A stretch of 64,000 nt of DNA, taken from positions 62,001 through 126,000 of the forward strand of contig NZ_JAPHAV010000010.1 in assembly GCF_026241335.1 (NCBI RefSeq), in the 5' to 3' direction. The stretch is from Ochrobactrum chromiisoli (GTDB lineage: Bacteria; Pseudomonadota; Alphaproteobacteria; Rhizobiales; Rhizobiaceae). The notes beneath the pieces were generated by a model. That model did no database searches. It saw only the letters and a program-made list of their open reading frames with translations, and was not told the origin of the DNA. The translations under genes and the position numbers were made by a program. Positions 32,750-43,853 of this stretch are shown in pieces. Each line of letters opens with the position of its first letter. The stretch's first letter is position 1.

Positions 32750-34258
32750 ATGGCCGATAAAGCGGACAAGATGAAGGCGCGGTTGCCGCGCGGGTTTGTC
32801 GATCGGGTGCCGGATGATCTGCGCGCCACCGAAAAGATGATCGCAACCATCCGGGAGGTTTATGACCTTTATGGCTTTGAGCCGGTGGAAACGCCGCTCA
32901 TTGAATATACCGACGCGCTTGGAAAGTTTCTGCCTGATCAGGATCGCCCGAATGAAGGCGTTTTCTCGTTTCAGGATGATGATGAGCAGTGGCTGTCGCT
33001 GCGTTATGATCTGACTGCACCGCTTGCACGCTTTGTGGCTGAAAACTATGAAAGCCTGCCAAAGCCTTATCGCAGCTATCGCAATGGCTGGGTTTTCCGC
33101 AATGAAAAGCCGGGGCCGGGTCGTTTCCGCCAGTTTATGCAGTTTGATGCCGACACGGTTGGCGCGCCGAATGTTTCGGCTGATGCTGAAATGTGCATGA
33201 TGATGGCCGATACGGTTGAGCGGCTTGGCATTTCGCGCGGCGATTATGTGATCCGCGTCAACAACCGCAAGGTTCTTGACGGCGTGCTCGAAGCCATTGG
33301 CCTTGAAGGTGATGCGAATGCGGGCAAGCGACTTAACGTGTTGCGCGCCATCGATAAGCTCGACAAATTCGGCCCTGACGGCGTGCGTCTTCTACTGGGC
33401 AAGGGGCGTCTCGACGAAAGCGGCGACTTCACCAAGGGGGCTGAACTGTCTGATGCGGCCGTGGAAAAGGTTTTGGCCTTTACCGCTGCGGGTGGCGCAA
33501 CCGGTGCTGAAACGATTGCCAATCTGCAAGCCGTTGTTGCCGGTAATGCGAAGGGCGAAGAAGGCGTGAAAGAGCTGGCCGATATGGAAGCTCTGTTTGA
33601 CGCTGGAGGCTATGAAGGGCGCGTGAAGATCGATCCATCGGTTGTACGTGGTCTTGAATATTATACCGGTCCGGTGTTCGAAGCTGAGCTTCTGTTTGAT
33701 GTCACCAACGAAGATGGCCAGAAGGTTGTGTTCGGTTCGGTTGGCGGCGGCGGTCGTTATGATGGCCTGGTTTCGCGCTTCCGCGGCGAGCCAGTTCCGG
33801 CAACGGGCTTCTCCATCGGCGTTTCGCGCCTGATGACGGCGCTCAAAAACCTCGGCAAGCTGGATGTCACCAATGTGGTCGGCCCGGTCGTTGTGCTGGT
33901 GATGGACAAGGATGCGCAAAGCCTTGGCCGCTATCAGAAGATGGTTTCTGATCTGCGTCAGGCTGGCATCCGCGCTGAAATGTATGTCGGCGGCTCCGGC
34001 ATGAAGGCGCAGATGAAATATGCAGACCGCCGCGATGCGCCATGCGTCATCATTCAGGGTTCGCAGGAACGTGAAGCGGGCGAAGTTCAGATCAAGGATC
34101 TGATTGAGGGCAAGCGTATTTCCGCCGAGATTGAGGACAACGCAACCTGGCGCGAAAGCCGCCCGGCGCAGGTCACGGTTAAGGAAGACGGCATCGTTGA
34201 CGCCGTTCGCGAGATACTCGACGCGCAGGCACGTGATCGCGCACAGCAGGCAAAGTGA
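32750..34258 (+). CDS. hisS: Histidyl-tRNA synthetase
   Basis: The 502-residue class II synthetase has motif 2 ([20 protein letters not shown]), the histidine-specific block [16 protein letters not shown] and [17 protein letters not shown] (motif 3 region), and a C-terminal anticodon-binding domain (about 405-490). It charges tRNA-His. The start has AGGCGG before the ATG. It is directly followed, after seven bases, by hisZ and then hisG, coupling tRNA charging with the first step of histidine synthesis in one operon, an order known from Rhizobiales. Confidence 0.94.
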   Translation: MADKADKMKARLPRGFVDRVPDDLRATEKMIATIREVYDLYGFEPVETPLIEYTDALGKFLPDQDRPNEGVFSFQDDDEQWLSLRYDLTAPLARFVAENYESLPKPYRSYRNGWVFRNEKPGPGRFRQFMQFDADTVGAPNVSADAEMCMMMADTVERLGISRGDYVIRVNNRKVLDGVLEAIGLEGDANAGKRLNVLRAIDKLDKFGPDGVRLLLGKGRLDESGDFTKGAELSDAAVEKVLAFTAAGGATGAETIANLQAVVAGNAKGEEGVKELADMEALFDAGGYEGRVKIDPSVVRGLEYYTGPVFEAELLFDVTNEDGQKVVFGSVGGGGRYDGLVSRFRGEPVPATGFSIGVSRLMTALKNLGKLDVTNVVGPVVVLVMDKDAQSLGRYQKMVSDLRQAGIRAEMYVGGSGMKAQMKYADRRDAPCVIIQGSQEREAGEVQIKDLIEGKRISAEIEDNATWRESRPAQVTVKEDGIVDAVREILDAQARDRAQQAK

Positions 34259-34265
34259 TAGGGCA

Positions 34266-35393
34266 ATGACTGGATCACGTACTTCACCGATTTTCACGAC
34301 GCTTCGCGATCAACTTAACGCAAGCGAAGCGGAACTGGTTGATATTCCGCTGATCCAGCCTGCTGATCCGTTTCTGGATATGGCAGGTGAGGATCTGCGC
34401 CGTCGTATTTTTCTGACTGAAAACGAAAATGGCGACAGTCTTTGCCTGCGTCCTGAATTCACCATTCCGGTCTGCCGCAACCATATTGCACTCAATGCGG
34501 CAACACCGAAGCGTTATGCTTATCTCGGTGAAGTTTTTCGGCAGCGTCGCGATGGTGCAGCGGAGTTTCTTCAGGCCGGCATTGAAGATCTTGGTGCAAC
34601 CGATGAGGCCCTATCGGATGCACGCTCAATTGCCGATGCGATAGCCTGCGTTAAATCAGCAGCGCGTGTGCAGCTTGAAATTGTTCTCGGTGATCAGGCC
34701 GTCTTTGCAGGTATGCTGAAAGCTCTGGGTCTTCCGCAGGGCTGGCGCAAAAAGCTGCTGCGTGCGTTTGGCGACGAACGGACGATGGAAGCAGCCTTCG
34801 CTGAATTGACAGGCGAACAGCGCACCGATCCACTGCCTGAACAGCTGGCCGGTTTGGTTGCTGAAGGTGACGAGGCAGGATTGGCGCGTGTGATTGAGGT
34901 AGAAATGCTCGAAGCCGGCATTTCACCCGGCTCAGGCCGCACGCCTGTGGAAATCGCCCGTCGCCTGATCGAAAAAGAAGATCTGGCTGCAACGCGGTTT
35001 CCAGCTTCGGCTCTGGATGTGTTGAAGCGGTTTCTTGCAATCCGTGTTTCGCTGGAAGCGGCAGGCATCACACTGCGCGCCTTTGCAGCCGATAATGCGC
35101 TTGATCTAAGTGCTGTGCTGCAAAAATTTGAAGCGCGTACCGATGCGATCATCGCTGCGGGCATTGCTGCCGAAGACATTGTTTATGACGCTTCGTTTGG
35201 CCGTCCGCTCGATTATTACACGGGCCTTGTCTATGAAATTCGCCGTGCCGGTAGCGATAAGGATATGGTTCTGGCGGGTGGCGGTCGCTATGATCGCCTG
35301 TTGACCATGCTTGGCGCATCCGAAAACATTCCGGGGGTTGGTTTTTCCATATGGCTTGACCGGTTAGAGATGCTGGCAGGAGAACAATCATGA
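34266..35393 (+). CDS. hisZ: ATP phosphoribosyltransferase regulatory subunit
   Basis: The 375-residue protein resembles the catalytic core of HisS ([33 protein letters not shown] and [16 protein letters not shown]) but lacks the anticodon domain; this defines HisZ. It pairs with the short form of HisG (231 residues here) into a hetero-octamer that makes phosphoribosyl-ATP and senses histidine. The start is the ATG at 34266, seven bases after the hisS stop. Its stop overlaps the hisG start (ATGA at 35390). Confidence 0.92.
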   Translation: MTGSRTSPIFTTLRDQLNASEAELVDIPLIQPADPFLDMAGEDLRRRIFLTENENGDSLCLRPEFTIPVCRNHIALNAATPKRYAYLGEVFRQRRDGAAEFLQAGIEDLGATDEALSDARSIADAIACVKSAARVQLEIVLGDQAVFAGMLKALGLPQGWRKKLLRAFGDERTMEAAFAELTGEQRTDPLPEQLAGLVAEGDEAGLARVIEVEMLEAGISPGSGRTPVEIARRLIEKEDLAATRFPASALDVLKRFLAIRVSLEAAGITLRAFAADNALDLSAVLQKFEARTDAIIAAGIAAEDIVYDASFGRPLDYYTGLVYEIRRAGSDKDMVLAGGGRYDRLLTMLGASENIPGVGFSIWLDRLEMLAGEQS

Positions 35394-36085
35394 GTGTAAC
35401 GCTCGCATTGCCATCCAAGGGACGGTTGAAAGAGCAGACGCTCGCCGTTCTCCAACAGGCTGGATACAAGGTCATTCTGCCGGAAGATTCCCGCAATTAT
35501 CGCGCACGCGTCGAAGGTGACAACAATCTCGATATTCTGTTCCTCTCCGCCTCTGAAATTGCGCGTGAACTGGGTTATGGAAGCGTCGATCTTGGCGTGA
35601 CGGGCGAGGATCTCGTTCGGGAAACGCTGGCGCATGCCGATGAGCGCGTGGCCATTGAAGCAGAGCTTGGCTTTGGTCATGCCGATGTCGTGGTTGCCGT
35701 ACCAGAGGTCTGGCGCGATGTGACCACCATGGCTGATCTTGATGATGTGGCGGCCGATTTCCGTCAGCGTCATGGCCGCCGCCTGCGCATTGCAACCAAA
35801 TACTGGCGTCTGACGCAGCAGTTCTTTTCGCAGAAGCACGGTATTCAGGTTTATCGTATTGTTGAAAGTCTGGGTGCCACCGAAGGTGCGCCAGCCGCAG
35901 GCTCTGCCGATATGATTGTTGACATTACATCAACAGGTTCGACACTAACGGCAAACAAGCTCAAAGTGCTTGAGGATGGGGTCATCCTGCGCTCGCAGGC
36001 CTGTCTTGTTTCAGCGCGGCGGAGCGAAGAAAACCCGCATGTCGCGGATGTCGTTTCGCGTATCCGAAAGGGTCTGGCTGGATAA
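35390..36085 (+). CDS. hisG: ATP phosphoribosyltransferase catalytic subunit (short form)
   Basis: The 231-residue enzyme begins [20 protein letters not shown] and has the PRPP-binding block [20 protein letters not shown]. The short form lacks the C-terminal ACT-like domain, so it needs HisZ, encoded just before it with overlapping start/stop codons. The reaction is ATP plus PRPP to phosphoribosyl-ATP, the committed step of histidine synthesis. A strong terminator follows within 20 bp. Confidence 0.94.
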   Translation: MSVTLALPSKGRLKEQTLAVLQQAGYKVILPEDSRNYRARVEGDNNLDILFLSASEIARELGYGSVDLGVTGEDLVRETLAHADERVAIEAELGFGHADVVVAVPEVWRDVTTMADLDDVAADFRQRHGRRLRIATKYWRLTQQFFSQKHGIQVYRIVESLGATEGAPAAGSADMIVDITSTGSTLTANKLKVLEDGVILRSQACLVSARRSEENPHVADVVSRIRKGLAG

Positions 36086-36104
36086 AAAGATAATATAGAA
36101 TTTT

Positions 36105-36140
36105 AAAAGCCGGTCTGAAGTTCAGACCGGCTTTTTAGTT
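36105..36140. terminator. Bidirectional intrinsic terminator between hisG and the sugar transporter
   Basis: A nearly perfect stem AAAAGCCGGTCTGAA/TTCAGACCGGCTTTT (36105-36119 with 36121-36135) lies between the two convergent genes, with A/T ends on both sides. Confidence 0.88.
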
Positions 36141-36141
36141 T

Positions 36142-37389
36142 TTAGTTTTTAGGCTTGCTGCCAATCAGGCCATAATAGGCGATATAGATGTAGCAGATAA
36201 TTGGCATCAGGAATGCCAAATGAATCCCAACCGTATCGGCCAGTGCGCCCTGAATAAGCGGAATAATCGCACCGCCAACAATTGCCAGACACAGAATGCC
36301 GGACCCCTGGCTGGTGTGCTTGCCAAGACCATGCAGTGCAAGACTGAAAATCGTCGGGAACATGATCGAGTTGAAGAGGCCAATCGCCAGAACCGACCAC
36401 ATGGCAACATGGCCAGTCGTTGCGACTGTGATGAGCAGTAGAACAATCGCCATGGCCGCATTGAAAGCCAGCGCCTTGCCATCATCGACATAACGCATTG
36501 CTGCCGCACCGATGAAACGGCCAATCATGGCACCGCCCCAGAAATAGGAAACGTAGTGCGCAGCTTCGGCTTCTGCGAGACCAGCCACATTCGGATCATT
36601 GAGGAAGTTCACAAGGAAACTGCCAACACTGACTTCAGCGCCAACATACACAAACAGACCGATAGAGCCCAATACCAGATGGCGATACTGCCATGCTGAA
36701 CCATCTTCCTTTGTGAGGACCGCTGTTTCTTCTTCCTGAACATCAGGCAGTTTCAGGATTGCAAAAACGATTGCAAGGACAGCGAAGGCCAATGCGAGCA
36801 AAAGGTAAGGAAACTGAACAGCATCTGCCTGCGCAGAGCTTGCAGCATCGCTCGTCGCTGCGGATAGGATCAGGAGTGCGCCAAAGGATGGCGCGACAGT
36901 TGTGCCAAGCGAGTTAAAAGCCTGTGTCAGCGTAAGGCGGCTGGCTGCTGTTTCAGGTTTTCCGAGGATCGTGACATATGGATTGGCTGCCACTTGAAGG
37001 ATAGTGACGCCCGATGCCAGCACAAACAGCGCTCCGAGAAACAGAGCATAAACCTGGTAGGATGCTGCCGGAATGAACAGCGCACAACCGACGGCGGCGA
37101 CAACAAGCCCGGTGACGATGCCCCATTTATAGGAAATGCGTTTCACCAGCGCGCCAGCAGGCAGCGAGACGATGAAATAAGCGCCAAAAAAGCAAAACTG
37201 AATCAGCATCGACTGGAAGTAGTTAAGCTGGAAGACGCTTTTGAGATGCGGGATCAGAATGTCATTGAGACAAGTGATGAAGCCCCACATGAAGAAAAGC
37301 ATCGTGAGGCTGGCAAGTGCGAAGCTGTAATTATTGCCCGAATGGGCACCAGCGCGCGGCTGATTGTTCGTTGTGGGGGAAACGGCCAT
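36142..37389 (-). CDS. gluP: Sugar MFS transporter, FucP/GluP type
   Basis: The 415-residue protein has twelve hydrophobic segments. It opens with [20 protein letters not shown] and [20 protein letters not shown], the signature of fucose-galactose-proton symporters, and has [20 protein letters not shown] in the middle. Brucella gluP, a glucose/galactose carrier of this family, is the closest named relative I know. The ATG at 37389 (MAVSPTTN) is preferred; another in frame ten codons upstream has AAGG too close. It is an inner-membrane proton symporter. The exact sugar is inferred. Confidence 0.88.
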   Translation of the reverse strand: MAVSPTTNNQPRAGAHSGNNYSFALASLTMLFFMWGFITCLNDILIPHLKSVFQLNYFQSMLIQFCFFGAYFIVSLPAGALVKRISYKWGIVTGLVVAAVGCALFIPAASYQVYALFLGALFVLASGVTILQVAANPYVTILGKPETAASRLTLTQAFNSLGTTVAPSFGALLILSAATSDAASSAQADAVQFPYLLLALAFAVLAIVFAILKLPDVQEEETAVLTKEDGSAWQYRHLVLGSIGLFVYVGAEVSVGSFLVNFLNDPNVAGLAEAEAAHYVSYFWGGAMIGRFIGAAAMRYVDDGKALAFNAAMAIVLLLITVATTGHVAMWSVLAIGLFNSIMFPTIFSLALHGLGKHTSQGSGILCLAIVGGAIIPLIQGALADTVGIHLAFLMPIICYIYIAYYGLIGSKPKN

Positions 37390-37542
37390 TTTTTCTCTAC
37401 AAGCTAAGTTATGAGACATGCCTTGGGAGGGCGATATGTCTTTCCAAAATCAAAATACGAGGTTGCAATATCTTACAAGACTGTCCCATGCAATCAGCGT
37501 GGATTTTAAGTAACAGTTCTGTGTCTTGATGCAGAAAATGCT

Positions 37543-37574
37543 AAAAAGCCGCGCTGTGAGGCACGGCTTTTTAC
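37543..37574 (-). terminator. Intrinsic terminator after the DoxX-family gene
   Basis: An AAAAAGCCG-GC/GC-CGGCTTTTT stem with one mismatch (37543-37572) lies 21 bp after the stop codon at 37595. On the minus strand it ends in a T-run. Confidence 0.8.
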
Positions 37575-37594
37575 ATCAGGGTGTTGATGGCTGA

Positions 37595-37996
37595 TCAGCT
37601 GCGCTTGGCATCGATCGAAATCGAACCGGCACCGTGCAGTGCGAGAAGGATCAGGCCGCCAGCAATGGCGAGGTTCTTCTGTGCCATCAGAGCGTTCATG
37701 CCTTCAGCGAAGTTCATGTGCGCTACAAGCGTTGCGCCAATGGTGAACAGAGCCACGATTGCAGCAGCAATGCGGGTCTGAAAGCCAACGAGAATGGCGA
37801 GGCCGCCGAGGAACTCAACCAGACCAACCACAACGGCAGTCACCGTTGGAACCGGAAGGCCGAGACCTGCAAAATAACCGGCTGTTCCGGAAATTGCAGT
37901 CAGCTTGCTAAAGCCAGCAAGGATGAACAGGATCGAAAGAAAGACGCGTGCGATGAGCGTGGCCAAGCCATTGCTCTGGGGAGTGATTGAGGACAT
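37595..37996 (-). CDS. DoxX-family membrane protein
   Basis: The 133-residue protein has four membrane segments, starting LIARVFLSILFILAGFSKL and containing the conserved GFQTRIAAAIVALFTIGATL. DoxX-like proteins occur with oxidative stress and thiosulfate/quinone systems, but the role of this subgroup is undefined. It is a single-gene unit with a terminator behind it and an intergenic space of 96 bp before the end of fumC. Confidence 0.87.
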   Translation of the reverse strand: MSSITPQSNGLATLIARVFLSILFILAGFSKLTAISGTAGYFAGLGLPVPTVTAVVVGLVEFLGGLAILVGFQTRIAAAIVALFTIGATLVAHMNFAEGMNALMAQKNLAIAGGLILLALHGAGSISIDAKRS

Positions 37997-38092
37997 AGGG
38001 GATCTCCATTTAAGCTAGGCAATCAATAACCACAACGGACTGTCAAGGAAAGATAGATATTCCTCGACAGTTTGTTCGCTTTTCGTAGACAG

Positions 38093-39484
38093 TTATTCCG
38101 GCGCAATCATGCGTTCTGCACGAACCAGCTTTTGATAATCTTCTTCGGAGACATGGCCGCTTTTCAATGCTTCTTCGCGCAGGGTAGTGCCATTCTTATG
38201 TGCGGTTTTCGCAATTTTTGCCGCATTGTCATAGCCAATCGCCGGTGCAAGTGCCGTCACCAGCATCAGGGAGCGTTCCAGCAGGTCTTTGATGCGATCT
38301 TTATTGGCTTGAATACCGTCCACACAATGGTCGGCAAAGGAGACCATGGCATCGCTTAAGATACGGATCGACTGCAAGACGTTATAAGCAATGACCGGCT
38401 TGAAGACGTTAAGTTCAAAATGTCCCTGGCTGGCAGCAACAGTTACAGTGGTCTGATTGCCGAAGACTTGTGTTGCGACCATGGTTAGCGCTTCTGCCTG
38501 TGTCGGATTGACCTTGCCGGGCATGATTGATGAGCCGGGCTCATTTTCTGGCAACGACAGCTCGCCGAGACCAGAGCGCGGACCAGAGCCGAGGAAGCGG
38601 ATGTCATTTGCAATCTTGAAAAGATCTGCGGCCAATGCGTTCAAGCTGCCGTGGAAATTTGCAAGAGCACCGTGGCTTGCAAGCGCCTCAAATTTGTTCG
38701 GCGCCGTTTTGAAGCTCAGGCCGGTAATTTCGCTCACTGCATCGGCAAAGCCCGTGTCGAAACCCTTCGGTGCATTCAGGCCCGTACCGACGGCGGTTCC
38801 CCCCTGTGCCAGCAGGAAGACATCGGCAAGCGACTGTTCAATGCGATGGCGGGCATATTCAAGAGCGGCACGATAGCCCGAAAACTCCTGCCCCAATGTG
38901 ACGGGGGTAGCGTCCTGCGTGTGCGTGCGACCGATCTTGATGATGTCTTTGAAGGCTTCTTCCTTGGCTTTGAGAGCCTTGGTGAGATGTTCGAGTGACG
39001 GGTAAAGCCGATTTACGGCTTCAACAGCGGTCGCGATATGGATAGCGGTCGGGAAACTGTCGTTTGACGACTGGCTCATATTAACATGATCGTTGGGATG
39101 AACAGGCTTTTTCGAGCCAAGTTCACCGCCCAGCATTTCGATCGCGCGGTTTGAGATGACTTCATTGGCATTCATGTTGGACTGCGTGCCAGACCCCGTT
39201 TGCCAGACGACGAGCGGGAAATGATCATCAAGCTTACCTTCAATCACTTCAGATGCTGCAACTGCGATGACCTGTCCCAGAACCGGATCAAGTTTGCCAA
39301 GCGCGATATTGGTTTCAGCTGCCGCACGCTTGACCACACCCAGTGCATGAACCAACGGCAGGGGCATACGTTCTCCGCCGATCTTGAAGTTTTGTAGGGA
39401 GCGTTGCGTTTGCGCACCCCAATAACGGTCCGCGGCAACATCAATCGGTCCGAACGTATCTGTTTCGGTGCGCGTGGCAGTCAT
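38093..39484 (-). CDS. fumC: Fumarate hydratase class II
   Basis: The 463-residue protein contains the aspartase/fumarase signature [13 protein letters not shown] and the earlier blocks [20 protein letters not shown] and [20 protein letters not shown]. It converts fumarate to malate in the citric acid cycle; class II is the oxygen-stable, iron-free form. The start is the ATG at 39484 (MTATRTETD); the frame is open 21 codons further, but without a ribosome-binding site. It is transcribed alone; a 13-bp inverted repeat lies 116 bp upstream at 39600-39642. Confidence 0.95.
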   Translation of the reverse strand: MTATRTETDTFGPIDVAADRYWGAQTQRSLQNFKIGGERMPLPLVHALGVVKRAAAETNIALGKLDPVLGQVIAVAASEVIEGKLDDHFPLVVWQTGSGTQSNMNANEVISNRAIEMLGGELGSKKPVHPNDHVNMSQSSNDSFPTAIHIATAVEAVNRLYPSLEHLTKALKAKEEAFKDIIKIGRTHTQDATPVTLGQEFSGYRAALEYARHRIEQSLADVFLLAQGGTAVGTGLNAPKGFDTGFADAVSEITGLSFKTAPNKFEALASHGALANFHGSLNALAADLFKIANDIRFLGSGPRSGLGELSLPENEPGSSIMPGKVNPTQAEALTMVATQVFGNQTTVTVAASQGHFELNVFKPVIAYNVLQSIRILSDAMVSFADHCVDGIQANKDRIKDLLERSLMLVTALAPAIGYDNAAKIAKTAHKNGTTLREEALKSGHVSEEDYQKLVRAERMIAPE

Positions 39485-39599
39485 TTTCAGTCTCCGGCTT
39501 GTTTCAGGCGGCAAAATGCCCGCCTGTAGAATCGAGAATAACAGCATTGCGAGATTATTGGCTACGGAATGCTTTTATGGCAAAGCCCTAGCTCTCAAT

Positions 39600-39642
39600 C
39601 ATTTGATAAAATATGAATAAAAAAGTCAAATTTTATCAAATG
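39600..39642. repeat. Perfect 13-bp inverted repeat upstream of fumC
   Basis: CATTTGATAAAAT (39600-39612) and its exact complement (39630-39642) enclose a 17-nt AT-rich spacer. It lies between the fumC start and the stop of the 86-aa gene. It may be a regulator site or an AT-rich terminator for the upstream gene. Confidence 0.55.
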
Positions 39643-39659
39643 AAATTCTTGCACGGATT

Positions 39660-39920
39660 TTAGTTATTCTCGTTGTCATCATCGCCGTCGTCGGTTTCCG
39701 AAATCCACGCGGTCGGCTCAATCTTTTGCTGGGTTTTGCTGTCTGTGAAGATCCACCATCCGGTGTCGGTCTCGTCCCAGTCGCCGCCGCTCGCTTTCAG
39801 CCTATCGAGCGAACGGTATTGGCCTACGGATTCATTGCGTTGATCGCCATCATCAATCCAGACCACAGTGACTTTGCGGCCATCTTTTGGCGCGGTGCCT
39901 ATCGGCAGTTCCTTGCGCAT
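39660..39920 (-). CDS. Hypothetical acidic protein, 86 aa
   Basis: The ATG at 39920 (MRKELPIGTAPKDGRKVTVV) has AAAAAGGAG at the right distance; two upstream ATGs are too close to it or lack it. The protein is soluble, tryptophan-rich (TGWWIFTDSKTQQ) and ends in an acidic tail (DDGDDDNENN). The frame TAPKDGRKVTVVW resembles a family of small rhizobial proteins of unknown role. No operon partner is present. Confidence 0.65.
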   Translation of the reverse strand: MRKELPIGTAPKDGRKVTVVWIDDGDQRNESVGQYRSLDRLKASGGDWDETDTGWWIFTDSKTQQKIEPTAWISETDDGDDDNENN

Positions 39921-40006
39921 GCACATCTCCTTTTTATGCATAAGGATAGCGCGCTAATATCGAAGGGCAAGTTAATGCTGGATGTGTGTGGGGAGCGAAC
40001 TTAAGT

Positions 40007-40082
40007 GGAAAGGCAGGCTTGCGCCTGCCTTTCCTGTTGCCTGAGACAGGACTTCCAAAGTGCGGGGGCAAACAGGAAGTCC
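40007..40082. other. Two strong hairpins, possible structured RNA
   Basis: First: a perfect 12-bp stem GGAAAGGCAGGC/GCCTGCCTTTCC (40007-40018 with 40023-40034). Second: GGACTTCC/GGAAGTCC (40049-40056 with 40075-40082) around an 18-nt loop containing GCGGGGGC. Neither has a real T-run. They precede a short AT-rich frame at 40107, and no neighbouring gene explains them as a terminator. Confidence 0.45.
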
Positions 40083-40106
40083 ATCTCGGATCCGAAGGGA
40101 TTGATC

Positions 40107-40229
40107 ATGAAAACCGGGGAATGTAAATCAGAAAATACTAAAATAACTATCGCTTTGGGATTAAAGCTTGGGATAGTTAATTTTTCTATAAATCACAAAG
40201 TTTTACATGATGTGGCAAAGTCGCATTAA
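40107..40229 (+). CDS. Possible 40-residue protein
   Basis: An ATG with AAGGGA six bases upstream opens a 40-codon frame that is AT-rich compared with its neighbours (product includes KITIALGLKLGIVNFSINHK). It follows two hairpins. There is no membrane segment or known family. It may be chance, but the ribosome-binding site and hairpin leader make it worth listing. Confidence 0.3.
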   Translation: MKTGECKSENTKITIALGLKLGIVNFSINHKVLHDVAKSH

Positions 40230-40308
40230 TATTACTTTTCTTCTAATTTCGACGTCTTCGTGCTCGTCAAATTTTATGCGTGAAGCACAATCGCCGCTTT
40301 AAATACGC

Positions 40309-40340
40309 ATAAAAAACCTCCGGTCGAAACCGGAGGCTTT
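40309..40340 (-). terminator. Intrinsic terminator of groESL
   Basis: On the minus strand the stem CCTCCGGT/ACCGGAGG (40317-40324 with 40329-40336) with a 4-nt loop is followed by six T's (40311-40316). It lies about 150 bp after the groEL stop, beyond the tandem repeat. Confidence 0.85.
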
Positions 40341-40358
40341 CTATTTTTGATCTGTTGC

Positions 40359-42157
<1,799 letters not shown>

Positions 42158-42231
42158 TTATGGTGAATTGATTTCTGGTAAGAACGAAACCGTTCTGGGC
42201 TGAATTAGCCAACGATATCGAGCCTGAGGCG

Positions 42232-42528
42232 TTAGCCAACAATACCGAGAATGTCGGATTCTTTCATGATCAGCAGGTCTTCGCCACCGATCTTGACTTC
42301 GGTGCCTGACCACTTGCCAAACAGAACCTTGTCGCCAGCCTTAACTTCGAGAGCGATCAGCTTGCCTGCTTCGTCACGAGCGCCAGCGCCAACAGCGACG
42401 ATTTCGCCTTCCTGTGGCTTTTCTTTAGCGGTGTCCGGGATGATGATCCCGCCAGCGGTCTTAGCTTCCGATTCAACGCGACGAACGACGACGCGGTCAT
42501 GAAGCGGGCGGAACTTGATATCAGCCAT
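42232..42528 (-). CDS. groES: Co-chaperonin GroES (10 kDa)
   Basis: The 98-residue protein has the N-terminal [20 protein letters not shown], the mobile loop [20 protein letters not shown] and the end [13 protein letters not shown]. It caps GroEL as a heptameric ring. It is the first gene of the groESL operon. The CIRCE dyad at 42590-42616 precedes it by 61 bp and a consensus-like promoter is just beyond, so HrcA repression and heat induction are expected. Confidence 0.96.
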   Translation of the reverse strand: MADIKFRPLHDRVVVRRVESEAKTAGGIIIPDTAKEKPQEGEIVAVGAGARDEAGKLIALEVKAGDKVLFGKWSGTEVKIGGEDLLIMKESDILGIVG

Positions 42529-42589
42529 GGTATAACCCTTGGTGTTATAGACGTTGAACCCTGTTAACGGATCAGCTGATCCGCGCTTG

Positions 42590-42616
42590 TTAGCACTCTA
42601 CTTGTGTGAGTGCTAA
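42590..42616. promoter_or_regulatory. CIRCE element (HrcA operator)
   Basis: TTAGCACTC and GAGTGCTAA separated by exactly nine bases: a perfect match to the CIRCE consensus. It lies between the groES promoter and the groES start, where HrcA binding blocks transcription. Confidence 0.97.
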
Positions 42617-42625
42617 CGTGCTACT

Positions 42626-42654
42626 GAGATAGAAGCGCCCCTATTGTTTGTCAA
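42626..42654 (-). promoter_or_regulatory. groESL promoter
   Basis: On the minus strand TTGACA (42649-42654), a 17-bp spacer and TATCTC (42626-42631) fit a housekeeping-type promoter. The start point would fall at the edge of CIRCE. Confidence 0.7.
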
Positions 42655-42977
42655 GGATCGTTGCCGTTTTTTGACAATGCAAAAAATAAATTTTTGCTTC
42701 TTACGCGCTGACAGCATGAACGCGATTTGTACGACAGGTGGGGACTATACAGGTGTTTGACAAGGTAGGTCGAAAAATAACGCCATTTATGGGGTTGTCT
42801 TCAACAAACGGCTCGGTTGGTTAACGCAATTGATTTATTTGTCAGTTCATTTGGACGCAGAGAGCTTCAAGCCGGGTGACAGATCAGGCTGTGTCTTGTA
42901 GAGGGAGCCCACTGTGGATTTTTTTGACGACATTTGGTTTCTGAGCCTACCGGACAATAGGAAGATTGAGGAAAAAG
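42655..42977. other. Intergenic region between groESL and the HAD phosphatase gene
   Basis: No credible gene is visible in these 323 bp. The part nearest groES is AT-rich. The end nearest 42978 holds the GAGG ribosome-binding site of the next gene. A promoter for that gene should be here, but I see no clear consensus. Confidence 0.6.
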
Positions 42978-43826
42978 ATGAAACTGCCTGAACGCCTTGA
43001 TGATCTGACGGATGGATATGACGCGATCTTCTGTGATGTCTGGGGTGTGCTGCATAATGGCGAAGTCGCTTTCCCTCAGGCGGTTGCAGCCTTACAGCGT
43101 GCACGTGCAAAGGGACTGACCGTTATTCTGGTGACCAATGCACCGCGCCCGTTTCCAAGTGTGATTGCGCAAATGACGCTGCTCGGTGTTCCGGAAGATG
43201 CCTATGATCGCGTGGTCACATCTGGCGATGTCACGCGGGATCTCATTACCGAGGGACCACGCAAGATTTTCCATATCGGCAGTGAGCGCGAGCTGGTTAT
43301 TTATGATGGACTTGATGTCGAGCTGGTAGAAGAGTTTGAAGCATCGGGTGTTGTCTGTACGGGTCTATATGATGATGAGACGGAAACGCCGGACAATTAT
43401 GCCGAGCTTTTACAGCGTCTGCGTTCGCGTAATCTGCCATTTATCTGTGCCAATCCCGATATTATGGTCGAGCGCGGATCGCGCCTGATCTGGTGTGCTG
43501 GCGCCTTGGCGAGAGATTACGGCCAGCTTGGCGGGCGCACACTGATTGCAGGCAAGCCACATCGCCCGATTTATGAAGCGGCTGCGAAGGCGGTTGAAGA
43601 AATTCGCGGACAGGCAGTCGACAGGAAGCGCATTCTCGGAATCGGCGATGGTGTGCTGACCGATGTGAAGGGTGCTGCAAATTTCGGCCTTGATGTTCTT
43701 TATATTTCCGGTGGGGTACATGCCGCGGATTATGCTGCGGATGGCATTGTCGACTTCGACAAGATGGACGCTTTTCTGAAGAAGCATGGTCACGCGCCCA
43801 TTGCGTCACTTTACGCTCTTGTTTGA
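42978..43826 (+). CDS. HAD-superfamily class IIA hydrolase (TIGR01459-like)
   Basis: The 282-residue protein has the motif I aspartates in YDAIFCDVWGVLHNGEVAFP, motif II Thr/Ser in VILVTNAPRPFPS, the Lys in IAGKPHRPIYEAA, and motif III/IV in ILGIGDGVLTDVKGAANFGL. It belongs with sugar-phosphate phosphatases of the NagD/pyridoxal phosphatase class; TIGR01459 members are characteristic of alphaproteobacteria. It is cytosolic and needs magnesium. The ATG at 42978 has GAGG eight bases upstream. ribF starts 27 bp later, so the two probably form a unit, and a flavin-related phosphate is one guess at substrate. Confidence 0.88.
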   Translation: MKLPERLDDLTDGYDAIFCDVWGVLHNGEVAFPQAVAALQRARAKGLTVILVTNAPRPFPSVIAQMTLLGVPEDAYDRVVTSGDVTRDLITEGPRKIFHIGSERELVIYDGLDVELVEEFEASGVVCTGLYDDETETPDNYAELLQRLRSRNLPFICANPDIMVERGSRLIWCAGALARDYGQLGGRTLIAGKPHRPIYEAAAKAVEEIRGQAVDRKRILGIGDGVLTDVKGAANFGLDVLYISGGVHAADYAADGIVDFDKMDAFLKKHGHAPIASLYALV

Positions 43827-43853
43827 TATCAGTTTCGAGAATCTGCTTCGACC

